From an uncultured Bacteroidota bacterium (GTDB lineage: Bacteria > Bacteroidota > Bacteroidia > Chitinophagales > Chitinophagaceae), in NCBI GenBank assembly GCA_903821465.1, contig CAIJLK010000093.1, positions 1 to 43,202 of the forward strand: a stretch of 43,202 nucleotides of DNA. Direction: 5' to 3'. Positions 17,201 to 24,662 of the stretch are shown in pieces. The notes below the pieces were generated by a model. That model was not told the DNA's origin. It saw only the letters and a program-made list of their open reading frames with translations, and made no database searches. Every line of letters starts with the position of its first letter. Position 1 is the first letter of the stretch. Position numbers and translations under genes: made by a program.

Positions 17201-20137
17201 CTGACTAATACTTATGCTTATAATAACTTAACAAATTCTACTTCTTATAGGGCTTTAATACAGCACCAAATTTGTTCGGCTATCTATTCCAATATTGTAA
17301 ACATCACTGTTCTTCAAGCTGCTACCATCTCTGATGCAGGAATCGATCAATCGCTTTGCAATCAAACAGCAACTAAGCTTGCTGCCAATGCGCCCAATTC
17401 AGGAACTGGTAGTTGGACAGCATTTGGTAATAATCCTTCTGCTATCAGCTTCTCTGATGCACATGATCCAAATGCTACTATTTCAGGATTGATCGCTGGC
17501 ACTTATCAGTTGGTATGGACCATTTCGAATATGCTTTGCGCTGATTCAAAAGATACAGTTCAAATAATTGTTTATCCACCTGTTAGTACAGGCAATCTTG
17601 TTGCAGATGATTTTGTTTGCATTGATTCAAATACAGGAAAACTTGCATTAACTAATTATAAAGGAGAAATTATTCAATGGGAATCATCGATAGATAATGG
17701 AATTAATTGGATAATTATTCCATCAACTAATAGTTCCTATACTTATACTAATCTATTAACCAGAACGCAATTCAGGGTATTGCTTAAGAGCGGCCCATGT
17801 AATACCGGATATAGTAATCTTGTTACAATTTCAGTTAATCAATTAACAGCGCCTGGAACGATTTCTTCAACAGATTCAACTGCATGCAAAAGCTATAACA
17901 ATGGAACAATTAACTTAACTGGTTATACCGGAACAATCATTCATTGGGAATATTCAGAAGACAATGGAAAAAACTGGATCACCCTAAATAATTCAACTAA
18001 TCATCTAGATTATACAAACTTAACCACCGCAACTGAATTCAGAGTGCTTGTACAAAGTGGTGTTTGTTCATTGGCATATTCCAATCAACTTCCAATTTCA
18101 ATTACAGCAGCTACTATTGCGGGAACAATTAGCGGTACTACTACAGTATGTTCAAATAACAATAATGGAAGTCTAACATTGATTGGCAATAACGGAAACA
18201 TACTTCATTGGGAATCATCGAGCGACAATGGAAATAACTGGACAATCATTGCTAATACAAGTAACCTACTCAACTATCAATCATTAAATACAACTACAGT
18301 TTATAGAGCACTTGTTCAGAATGGCCTATGTGCTTTTGAATATACGAACACAGTAACTATTAATGTTGCTCAGGCAGTTACGATAGCGAATGCGGGACCA
18401 GATCAGGTCATTTGCAATTCAAGTACAACAACAATTTTAAAAGCTAACAACCCAGTTTCAGGAGAAGGAATCTGGTCAATGCTTAGTGGCCCTTCTGATA
18501 TCTATTTTAATGATGCCACATTGGCTAGCACAGCTGTAAATGGGCTAGTTCCAGGAACATATCAGTTTGCCTGGAAAATCGACAATGGAACCTGTGCTGC
18601 TTCTTCTAGTATTGTATCAATCATTGTAGATAAACTAAAAGTAGATTTCACCCTCTCTGCAATTAATGATTGTGGTAGTACAACCTATCAATTTGCAGAT
18701 GCATCAAAAGCGCTTTTTGGAATTGCCAATTTTAAATGGTCAAGTGCACCAGGTGACACAACAACTAATAATAAAAATTATACAAAAGTATATGCACAAC
18801 CCGGTCAGAATAAAGTGAGTTTAACTGTTCAAAGTAATACAGGCTGTACTGTTACAACGGGTGCAAGTTATCAGGTTAAAGTATTTTTTGTTCCGAAAGT
18901 AAATATCAATGCAATCAATGAAGCTTGTAAAAATCAATTGCTACAACTTTCCCCGACCCTTAATTCTAAAGATAGTATCAATGCCATATTATGGAATTTG
19001 GGAAATGGCATTAATACAAAAGATTCTATAGTATCAGTTCAATATTATAGCGAAGGAAAATATACTATTAAGCTTTTAGTTTCAACTGTAAATAAATGCT
19101 ATGATTCTACAGTAAAAGATATTGCCATTCGACCATTACCTGTAGTTTTAGTTCTAGCAGAAACCTATGTATGTAAAGGAGACACATTAAGATTAACAGC
19201 TACTGGTGCAACAAATTATATATGGAAGGATCAGCAAAATAATATAGTATGTAATGGTTGCAATACATTTAAAATTTTAACAACAAGCAATAGTGTTTAT
19301 AGTGTAATCGGATATAATCAATACGGTTGCAGTCAAATTGCAAATACGAACTCAATGATTGTTCAACCAATTAAGATCGTAGCATCCTTAATAGATACGC
19401 TCTGTCAAGGAACATCCATTAAATTAAAAGTTGCTGGGGCAGATACCTATACCTGGATGCCAGATGCAGGTTTAAGTAATTACAATTCTGCTAATCCAAT
19501 TGCATCTCCATTAACAACCACCATTTATACTGTTGTAGGCAAAGAAAAACATGCTTGTTTCACTGACACAGCAAGAATTAAATTAGTGGTTGGTAAACCA
19601 ACAACATTCAATATAGGAACTGACACTGTAGTGCAATCAGGTGTTGGGTTTAAAATAATGGCCAACAGCAATGAATTACAGAACATTCGCAAATGGCAAT
19701 GGGGAGGCAGTGCTACTTTCTCCTGTATCAATTGTCAGACTACCATCGCAAAAGCTATTTATGACGCTGCAATCAATTGTATAGCAACGAATATTTATGG
19801 TTGTACAAGTACAGATACTATTGAAATCAAAACCTTCTGTCCTAATTCTGAAATATTTATACCAAATGCATTTAGTCCAGATGGAGATGGCATCAACGAT
19901 ATATTGTTTGTTCAAGGTTCCGGAATTAAACTAATAAAGAGTTTTAGAATATTTAGTCGCTGGGGTGAATTGGTTTTTGAAAGAACCAATTTTCAAACTG
20001 GCGATCCATCAAATGGTTGGGATGGTAAGATCAGGGGCAAAGCTGCATCGCAAGATGTATTTGTCTACATCTGTGAAGCAATATGTGAAAAAGGAACACC
20101 TGCTACTTTTAAAGGAAATATAGCCGTATTAAAATAA
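11219..20137 (+). CDS. Giant T9SS surface adhesin, SprB-like, with PKD and repeat modules and CHU_C domain
   Basis: A 2972-residue exported protein. The start is GTG (the overlapping ATG at 11217 meets TGA at once), followed by a signal peptide around KVKFAILFCVSLIGF. Two PKD domains lie near 85-155 and 160-240 (FWDFGDG, AWDFGDG), then Ig-like modules to ~785. Residues ~785-2470 are an array of two alternating module types: eight of type B (DAG-D-Q-LC-N, GTG-W, GTYQ-W-ISN) and eleven of type A (VC-NN-G, L-GY-G, WESS-NG-W, YNNL-T-YRA-VQ-G-C-YSN). More PKD-like modules follow, and a CHU_C gliding-motility C-terminal domain occupies 2874-2972 (IFIPNAFSPDGDGIND, SRWGELVFE, WDGK). CHU_C proteins are T9SS cargo needing a SprF-type partner, and one lies 6 bp downstream. 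Adhesion or gliding is inferred. Confidence 0.9.
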   Translation: MIISTLYNLLLKNLQTSKVKFAILFCVSLIGFTEASAGAVYDRNAEINHPSNSTHFTKNKKSSFSHNKSIQLVTSANFLSASTQCLSGNSFDFISNSTISSGSIVNQFWDFGDGKSATGPSVTHSYFTAGSFQVKLIVTSDKGCIDSITRTVTIYPQPLAAYIIPANQCLTNNNFNFTSSASIGSGGSISSVAWDFGDGNIATGSSVSHSFTTNGKYPVNLQVTSDKGCTDIITDTITVFQVPNISVTNNSPICSGNSLTLNSVTNSGTTPYNYTWNGPNSFSSNLANPSISNISINANGNYSVSVTDSNGCTSSVTSNVIVNLTPVLAPIVGSIGGCVGSSINLTNSTAGGSWSSSNNSIATVDASSGIVNFISTGNVSITYNITNAGCSTSVSTNLISNSVSLKSDIIECNNGITHFNATDPYYGVSYSNNNAGNTYLWTITGGPFSFQGASSANNRYTDLQLQTGNAYTIKIQFTSNGISCTAQQMVYKNTRSADTIQGSHDTTVCNNTAAIPLSGVVSAASNSFQWTSSGSGTFSNNVSLHNAYTPSDADKLAGIVKIYFTATSNLNSTSNCGYALGKDSMTLRIYPANMAANSNQTICSNQPINFSPSTSIPGSFYSWSSSILSGSVNGNSATGTGTINDSLVNTSNSSDALVVYNITPFAFTPSNITCTGNPFNYTVIVKPKPRISISNTTASICTGGNSNIQFNSSIANTLFAWSSAVITGAVNGNSSSANFSATDSIKDLLNNSFNANATIRYYISAVSNSSCTSIDSTDILLYALPTIANAGTDQVLCNVNSSILSANIPGVGSGKWEILSGPSAVVFGTPSSPFSTVTGLVAGTYQLIWSISNGSCSVSKDTIQIINNPESIGGSISANTSVCTGLNNGTVTLSGYTGNIKGWESSTDGGITWPTSINNSNNNYTYNNLTSSTLFRAIIQSGNCSTVYSTPVSITVNNNSNPGILLKDTVVCISSNSGSLNLTGFSGNILRWETSTDAAASWQTINNAIGSSLLYTNITGTTLYRAIVQNGTCNPASSNYITIHVSAISNPGILAANAIVCTNNNNGILNLSGYTGKIVAWETSTNNGTSWNSIVDSSNQFTYNNLSATTAYRATVQSGSCPSVYSNTAIITVLQPATISDAGADQKLCNLGSTSLTANTPASGTGTWNALTSNPSTVNFTNINDPHSSVTGLVTGTYQFVWSISNTICADSKDTVSITVYAPTVAGTLSADAIVCATSNNNTLIISGFNGTILKWESSINNGTNWDSISNINSTYSYNNLNLSTSFRALVQNQICPAVYSNKVTITVLQTATASNAGPDQILCNQTATALAANTAIFGIGRWTALNSNPSAVVFSNVNDSKAIVSGLIAGVYQFVWTISNTLCADSKDTVQIINNQASNPGILTSDATVCANSNNGTLHLNGYLSNIQQWESSINGTYWNLISNTNSSQNYSNLTTSTYYRALVNNGICTSLYSNTIRITVLPAATIADAGPDTTLINGFSSYKLEGNYPSSGTGCWSVIPPFGPSNLIFTDTTDSKATIRQLTFHYADSTTVPITPPSDGIYYLKWTISNGICPASESIMVVTVQPPTNPGFTGTDTVICSAPNNAVVKLTNYFGDILQWEDSTANIAGWHIIQRTVGTDQDTIHFENLTATTIYRALVKNGVGLSLYSGIAATITVLDPVSIADAGADSSICNTSSIQLYGNNPSNGTGTWTYLSGAPTTPIISNIKDPKAIISGLSIGKYQFVWTISNGSCNNSIDTVTITIQAPTNPGTIASSNTVCLNNNAGILQLTGYTGSVLGASYSTDDGLNWLPIINSANKNSFDYNNLTITTKYRTEVKNGVCPSLFSNTVTITVLQIVSIANAGIDQSLCNQTATTLAANAPNSGTGIWTALSNNPSAISFSDAHDPNATISGLIAGTYQLAWTISNMLCADSKDTVSITVFAPTIAGTLSADAIVCANNNTNTLTLNGAFGSILQWESSKNNGISWDSITNLTNTYAYNNLTNSTSYRALIQHQICSAIYSNIVNITVLQAATISDAGIDQSLCNQTATKLAANAPNSGTGSWTAFGNNPSAISFSDAHDPNATISGLIAGTYQLVWTISNMLCADSKDTVQIIVYPPVSTGNLVADDFVCIDSNTGKLALTNYKGEIIQWESSIDNGINWIIIPSTNSSYTYTNLLTRTQFRVLLKSGPCNTGYSNLVTISVNQLTAPGTISSTDSTACKSYNNGTINLTGYTGTIIHWEYSEDNGKNWITLNNSTNHLDYTNLTTATEFRVLVQSGVCSLAYSNQLPISITAATIAGTISGTTTVCSNNNNGSLTLIGNNGNILHWESSSDNGNNWTIIANTSNLLNYQSLNTTTVYRALVQNGLCAFEYTNTVTINVAQAVTIANAGPDQVICNSSTTTILKANNPVSGEGIWSMLSGPSDIYFNDATLASTAVNGLVPGTYQFAWKIDNGTCAASSSIVSIIVDKLKVDFTLSAINDCGSTTYQFADASKALFGIANFKWSSAPGDTTTNNKNYTKVYAQPGQNKVSLTVQSNTGCTVTTGASYQVKVFFVPKVNINAINEACKNQLLQLSPTLNSKDSINAILWNLGNGINTKDSIVSVQYYSEGKYTIKLLVSTVNKCYDSTVKDIAIRPLPVVLVLAETYVCKGDTLRLTATGATNYIWKDQQNNIVCNGCNTFKILTTSNSVYSVIGYNQYGCSQIANTNSMIVQPIKIVASLIDTLCQGTSIKLKVAGADTYTWMPDAGLSNYNSANPIASPLTTTIYTVVGKEKHACFTDTARIKLVVGKPTTFNIGTDTVVQSGVGFKIMANSNELQNIRKWQWGGSATFSCINCQTTIAKAIYDAAINCIATNIYGCTSTDTIEIKTFCPNSEIFIPNAFSPDGDGINDILFVQGSGIKLIKSFRIFSRWGELVFERTNFQTGDPSNGWDGKIRGKAASQDVFVYICEAICEKGTPATFKGNIAVLK
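13576..18630 (+). repeat. In-gene array of alternating A and B protein modules
   Basis: Eight B modules (~80 residues each) and eleven A modules (~85-90 residues) repeat within the adhesin, in the order B A A A B A B A B A B A B A B A A A B. The DNA copies are mostly diverged, so this is an old array with local recent copying. A modules nearly always carry a Cys pair (VC near the start, G-x-C near the end), suggesting one disulfide per module. Confidence 0.85.
16811..17559 (+). repeat. Near-identical pair of B-module DNA copies, 525 bp apart
   Basis: Segments 16811-17034 and 17336-17559 differ at roughly 18 of 224 positions by eye, with an uninterrupted identical stretch of about 47 bases in the middle. 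Other module pairs are far more diverged. This is the trace of a recent A+B unit duplication or of gene conversion. Confidence 0.85.
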
Positions 20138-20143
20138 AGAAAG

Positions 20144-21169
20144 ATGAAAAAGAAATTGATCAGTCTACTATGTGTAATGATTTGTTTTTATCAAATCGGT
20201 TTTGCGCAAGATTTTACTTTTTCACAATTTTATGAGCAACCCATCATTCGTAACCCAGCATTAGCAGGTGTATTTACGGGCGATTTAAGAGTATCTGCTG
20301 CCTATAGAGATCAATGGTCCAGCATTACAGTGCCGTTTCGTACTTCTGCTGTTAGTATCGAATATAAAATTCCTCTAAATGAAAAGAATGATTATTTAAC
20401 AATAGCATCATTAATGACAGTAGATGCTGCAGGTGATATCAATCTTAAAAGAACACAATTCAAACCAGCTATTAATTTTCATAAATCTTTAAGTGGCAAT
20501 AGAGACACATACCTTTCTGGAGCGTTTATGTTTGGCATAGTTTCAAGTCATTTTGATGCTTCTAAATTGATAATGGGCGATCAATATCGAAATGGCGCTT
20601 ACGATCCTTCAAATGCTAGTGCCCAACCTATCACAAATACTAGTTATAGTTATTGGGATATGTCTGCTGGATTATGTTTTAGTACCAGTTTAAACGATCG
20701 CACTAATTTCTATATCGCAACCGGAATGACGCATGTAACAAATCCTGTGATAAAATCAACAACTGGTTCTGTTCCAGATGCCGTTCCTTCAAATATTTCC
20801 ATCAATACAGGTATACATTCACAAACTGGCGACAATGGACATATTATGGCTTTTGCGGATTATTTTGTGCAGGGTGGAAACCATCAATTACTTGGCGGTT
20901 TTATGTATGGGTTTAATATTGCAGAATATAATAATTCAGAACCTGATGTATTTTATCTAGGTAGTTTTTTACGCTGGGGTGATGCGATTATTCCTGCAAT
21001 GAAAATTGGACTTTCGCATTTTAATTTAGGAGTCAGCTACGATATCAATATTTCAAAACTGAATGTTGCTTCTAATTGGAGAGGTGGTTTAGAAGTAACA
21101 CTTGGTTATGTTGATTTCTTAAAGATCAGAAATTCTTCCATTGATAAAGTAAGGTGTACGCGCTTTTAA
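20144..21169 (+). CDS. PorP/SprF family type IX secretion outer-membrane protein
   Basis: A 341-residue outer-membrane beta-barrel of the PorP/SprF family with signal peptide ending GFAQ. The N-terminus has the family pattern FTFSQFYEQPIIRNPALAGVF (dFtf-q-f-Y-p-NPA-aG), then AYRDQWSSI, and later strands rich in aromatic-Gly pairs (GAFMFGI, GGFMYGF). SprF is needed for export and anchoring of SprB in gliding Bacteroidota. Its gene begins 6 bp after the giant CHU_C adhesin, so the two almost surely form a cargo-partner operon. Its TAA stop overlaps the stop of the convergent OmpA gene within TTAA at 21166-21169. Confidence 0.92.
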   Translation: MKKKLISLLCVMICFYQIGFAQDFTFSQFYEQPIIRNPALAGVFTGDLRVSAAYRDQWSSITVPFRTSAVSIEYKIPLNEKNDYLTIASLMTVDAAGDINLKRTQFKPAINFHKSLSGNRDTYLSGAFMFGIVSSHFDASKLIMGDQYRNGAYDPSNASAQPITNTSYSYWDMSAGLCFSTSLNDRTNFYIATGMTHVTNPVIKSTTGSVPDAVPSNISINTGIHSQTGDNGHIMAFADYFVQGGNHQLLGGFMYGFNIAEYNNSEPDVFYLGSFLRWGDAIIPAMKIGLSHFNLGVSYDINISKLNVASNWRGGLEVTLGYVDFLKIRNSSIDKVRCTRF

Positions 21170-23658
21170 TTTCGCCGTTCCTTATTAAGCTTAATGAAAT
21201 AGATCACTACATTATGATTTAAATCGCTCGACACACTAACTTCGGTCCGTTTATTTTCAGCATCTGTAATTACCATCAGCGCTGAATTAGGTGGAGTTAA
21301 CCCTAGATTTTCAGCAAAGAATATCATTTCATTTTTACGCTGTTCCCCATTCAATTTTACATAGAAACTGATAGGTTTATCAACTTGCAATAACTCTTTA
21401 TAAACTGCAATATGTTTATCAAAAATAACCGAAACTGTATCATAATCAAATATGCCATTATCATACAAATCGATCCTAACTGAATCTGAACTAGAATATA
21501 CTTCTATAGGTTTTCTTGGAACTCTTTTTGTCATTTCTTCAATCAGGGTTGATTCTTTTAATCGAGGAGTCATATCTAGCATTTCATTCATTGGAAGTTT
21601 ATTCGGAATAGGCACCATGTATTTTTTCTGACTATAATTGAAGGTGATTCCAGGAAGTTTTTCTATACTAATCGGCTCATATTCGATATGCAACTTTTTT
21701 GTGATCGCATAAAACTCTTGTGAATGATAGTTAGAATCGATGTTAATCTTTGCAATATCCAATTCCCTACCAGATGGTATCCACTTAGGTTTCGGCGCTT
21801 TTGTAATGATCAGATCAGAACGTCTATTCGCTATTTGATTTTGGGTATGATAAGTTGTATCTTCTTTACATTGAAGGATAAAATGATCTTTCCCAAAAAA
21901 GTCGATATTAATCCTGGCTGTGGAAATTCCTTTTGCCATCAAGTACCATCGAATGGATTCAGACCTTTTTCTAGATAAGCGGATATTTGCCTCCTGAGAA
22001 CCTTTACAATCAGTAAATGAAGCGATCAGAATATTTAATGCTGGATTCTTTTCTAAAACAGTAACGATATCGTTCAATTGAGCGAAGTCCTCTTTACGCA
22101 CTTTGGAACTAGCAAAATTATAATAAACATTCCTTCTAATAAATGTAATAGCATTAATGGAGTCGGCTAATTGATTTGGCACTTCTTTAATAATTGATTG
22201 CACTACGGCCTCTGTTTCCCGTTTAGTGGTTACGATTGCTATATTCTTTGAACCTGCATCTGTTGCAACGGTATCTGCAGTTTTAATTTTAACGGTTCTG
22301 AATATTTCTAAGCAACAAGAAGAAAATCTATCGGAACTCAAATAACCCGTATCTGAATTTGCATCGATTCTAAAATATTGATCATCTTTAACTGAATTAA
22401 AGGGAGCTCCCAAATGTATAATAGAATCAGTCCATTTATTATCAGCAAGCGAACCGATTGTTTCATATATATCCACCCCTCCCATTCCTAATCTTCCATC
22501 TGAGCTAAAAATTAATTTTGAATCATTAAATGAGTAAAAGGGAGTGATATCATTTCCTGCAGTATTAATGTTGGGGCCAAGATTAATTGCGTTCCCAATC
22601 GGATTTATACCACTCATTGCCACCATCCAAATATCAAATTTACCTACTCCCCCTGGCTGATTAGATGCATATAAAAGAAACTTACCATCTGCAGCTATAA
22701 AAGGCTGTTTAGAATTATACCCTTTTACATTTACGGGAGAGGATAAAACAAATGGACTAGACCATTTTGCATTAGCACCTGATCTACTCATGCAATAAAT
22801 AGCAAAAGATGGTGTACCTAATTTGGCATCCTCTTTCCATCCAGTAAAATATACCGTATTACCATCATTTGAAAAAGAGGAGGCAGCCATGTTTACATTA
22901 TCTGCAACCTGATCGAAAACTTTTGTGACCGAATTGGTTTTAGTACTGCCTGTATAAAGCCTTAATGGATATATTTTTTTCTGACTCTTTGTTAGTTCAT
23001 GTCTGGAACTTGTAAACCAGAAGACAGAGTCATTTAATTTGTCGTACGCAAAATTTGATCCATCTTCTGAAACAGTGGAAGCAATTTTAATAATTGTTGC
23101 AAGAGGCTTCTCAGATTTATTAGATATGATCAGATTACAAGAAGCAATGCCTTGATGCGCTTTCTCAGTAAAAACATCATTATTCCTATATTTTTTTAAA
23201 AATATATTGAACTCAGTAATCGCTTTTTTGGGTTCATCATTAGCAAGTAAACAATAGCCATACCATAATTCAGCCAATGGGAATTGGGAATCCTTTGTTG
23301 AAATATATTGCTGGTATTGCGTTGCGGCCTCTTTGTAATGATTATAAAGACGGTAGGATTCAGCCAATTTATAAGTTATCCGATTCTTACCTGACTCTTT
23401 TATTTTGTGGATCGTAGTTTTTGAATAAGACAATACAGGATATACAAGTGATTCACTAGATTCAGTTATTGGCGATTCATTTAGTAATGCGGAATAAAGT
23501 ATGGCTGCATTATAATAGTTTTTGTTTTTAAAATTAAGATCAGCCTTCTTCTCCATATTTTTAGCAGTCTGAGCCAATAATAATAGAGGAAGCAACATTG
23601 AAAATATCAATGTAATTAATGAACAAGCGATATTTTTTCTTATTATAATCTGGGACAT
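21166..23658 (-). CDS. OmpA-family envelope protein with TPR, PD40 propeller and C-terminal extension
   Basis: An 830-residue exported protein (signal peptide to ~30, ending LLAQ). TPR-like helices occupy ~35-180 (NYYNAAILYSALLNE; YKEAATQYQQYI). A WD40-like PD40 propeller spans ~190-455 (NDGNTVYFTG, DGKFLLYASN, DSKLIFSSDG). The OmpA C-terminal peptidoglycan-binding domain is at ~510-618, with D550 and R565 in FTDCKGS..ANIRLSRKRSESI. This order matches PorE-type proteins linking the T9SS to peptidoglycan, but ~210 residues follow the OmpA domain, which is unusual. The ATG lies 16 bp inside the upstream sprF frame, suggesting translational coupling. It is probably an envelope anchor for the cargo encoded by this operon. 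Confidence 0.88.
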   Translation of the reverse strand: MSQIIIRKNIACSLITLIFSMLLPLLLLAQTAKNMEKKADLNFKNKNYYNAAILYSALLNESPITESSESLVYPVLSYSKTTIHKIKESGKNRITYKLAESYRLYNHYKEAATQYQQYISTKDSQFPLAELWYGYCLLANDEPKKAITEFNIFLKKYRNNDVFTEKAHQGIASCNLIISNKSEKPLATIIKIASTVSEDGSNFAYDKLNDSVFWFTSSRHELTKSQKKIYPLRLYTGSTKTNSVTKVFDQVADNVNMAASSFSNDGNTVYFTGWKEDAKLGTPSFAIYCMSRSGANAKWSSPFVLSSPVNVKGYNSKQPFIAADGKFLLYASNQPGGVGKFDIWMVAMSGINPIGNAINLGPNINTAGNDITPFYSFNDSKLIFSSDGRLGMGGVDIYETIGSLADNKWTDSIIHLGAPFNSVKDDQYFRIDANSDTGYLSSDRFSSCCLEIFRTVKIKTADTVATDAGSKNIAIVTTKRETEAVVQSIIKEVPNQLADSINAITFIRRNVYYNFASSKVRKEDFAQLNDIVTVLEKNPALNILIASFTDCKGSQEANIRLSRKRSESIRWYLMAKGISTARINIDFFGKDHFILQCKEDTTYHTQNQIANRRSDLIITKAPKPKWIPSGRELDIAKINIDSNYHSQEFYAITKKLHIEYEPISIEKLPGITFNYSQKKYMVPIPNKLPMNEMLDMTPRLKESTLIEEMTKRVPRKPIEVYSSSDSVRIDLYDNGIFDYDTVSVIFDKHIAVYKELLQVDKPISFYVKLNGEQRKNEMIFFAENLGLTPPNSALMVITDAENKRTEVSVSSDLNHNVVIYFIKLNKERRN

Positions 23659-24632
23659 ACAAATTTTGTATCAGGTGATTTTTTCGGTTTAATAAAACTG
23701 ACCGATATTTCATATCCGCCATTATTAACGGAGCTGGTTTTTACTTGAGAAGTGTTCACATCATAACTAAACCCGATAGTTAGTCCATCTATATGCAACC
23801 CAATATTCGGAGCAATAGCATCATTAATTCTATAATTGCTGCCAACAATAAAGTCTTTCGTTGGATCAATTTTAATATTTAATGAAAGACCTGCAATTAA
23901 TTCATTACTGCCAGCTTGACTAAGATAAATGGCATTGGGCAACAGATCTATTCGATCGTTCATCTTAATTCTGAGCCCACCATGCATGGAATAACGAATG
24001 GGTACTTTATTTTGATTAACGCTCGAAATGAACCGATTATCAGGCTCTGTCGGATGATATACACTAAAGCCGAGAAATGGATTGAGCGAATGATTGGGAT
24101 CTCCATCAAAATAAATAAGACCAAAACTTCCATCCATTGATGTGGCAGAAGGATAAGCAAATGATTCATTTGATGGAATCGTTGGGTCAAAGCCAATCAA
24201 TGGATTGAATTGATTTCCAAATTGAAAATTGGCTGGATCTACCCTCCTATTTAAAAATCCAAATTGAAAGCCACTTGCTAATATTTGATATTGTGTAAGG
24301 TGTACTTGATAAGAGAGCGACAAATAACCACTCGTATAATGATAGCCTCCATCATCAGTTTTCTGATTGAATAAAGTAAACCCTATTCCAAAATTTTTTG
24401 GCAAAGAAATATCCGCAGATACCCCTTGAGATAATAATGCAGAACTAAGATTGGGCCATTGTTTACGGTAATTTCCGGCTACTCGATAGCTTCCATTCAT
24501 TGCCCCAGTAAATGCAGGATTCAACCACTGCGGATAAGCGAAATATTGCGTAAAATGTGCATCAACCTGTGCAAAGGATTGAACCTGCATCAAGCTTAGA
24601 TGAACAATTAATAGGAATAAATATTTACGCAT
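23643..24632 (-). CDS. Second PorP/SprF family type IX secretion outer-membrane protein
   Basis: A 329-residue PorP/SprF beta-barrel with signal peptide ending SFAQ and the family start VDAHFTQYFAYPQWLNPAFTGAM, then NYRKQWPNL. It shares the family pattern with the copy at 20144-21169 but is clearly diverged. It lies 30 bp downstream of a CHU_C gene on the same strand and its end overlaps the OmpA gene start by 16 bp, giving the operon CHU_C cargo, SprF, OmpA. It probably serves the 773-residue protein as export or anchoring partner. Confidence 0.92.
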   Translation of the reverse strand: MRKYLFLLIVHLSLMQVQSFAQVDAHFTQYFAYPQWLNPAFTGAMNGSYRVAGNYRKQWPNLSSALLSQGVSADISLPKNFGIGFTLFNQKTDDGGYHYTSGYLSLSYQVHLTQYQILASGFQFGFLNRRVDPANFQFGNQFNPLIGFDPTIPSNESFAYPSATSMDGSFGLIYFDGDPNHSLNPFLGFSVYHPTEPDNRFISSVNQNKVPIRYSMHGGLRIKMNDRIDLLPNAIYLSQAGSNELIAGLSLNIKIDPTKDFIVGSNYRINDAIAPNIGLHIDGLTIGFSYDVNTSQVKTSSVNNGGYEISVSFIKPKKSPDTKFVCPRL

Positions 24633-24662
24633 CTGAATCTGTTATAGTTGAATCTTAAAAAA

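Noticed and set aside
13576-18630. Possible CRISPR or non-coding tandem array
   Set aside because: The repeats are long, in frame and protein-coding; there are no short identical repeats with unique spacers.
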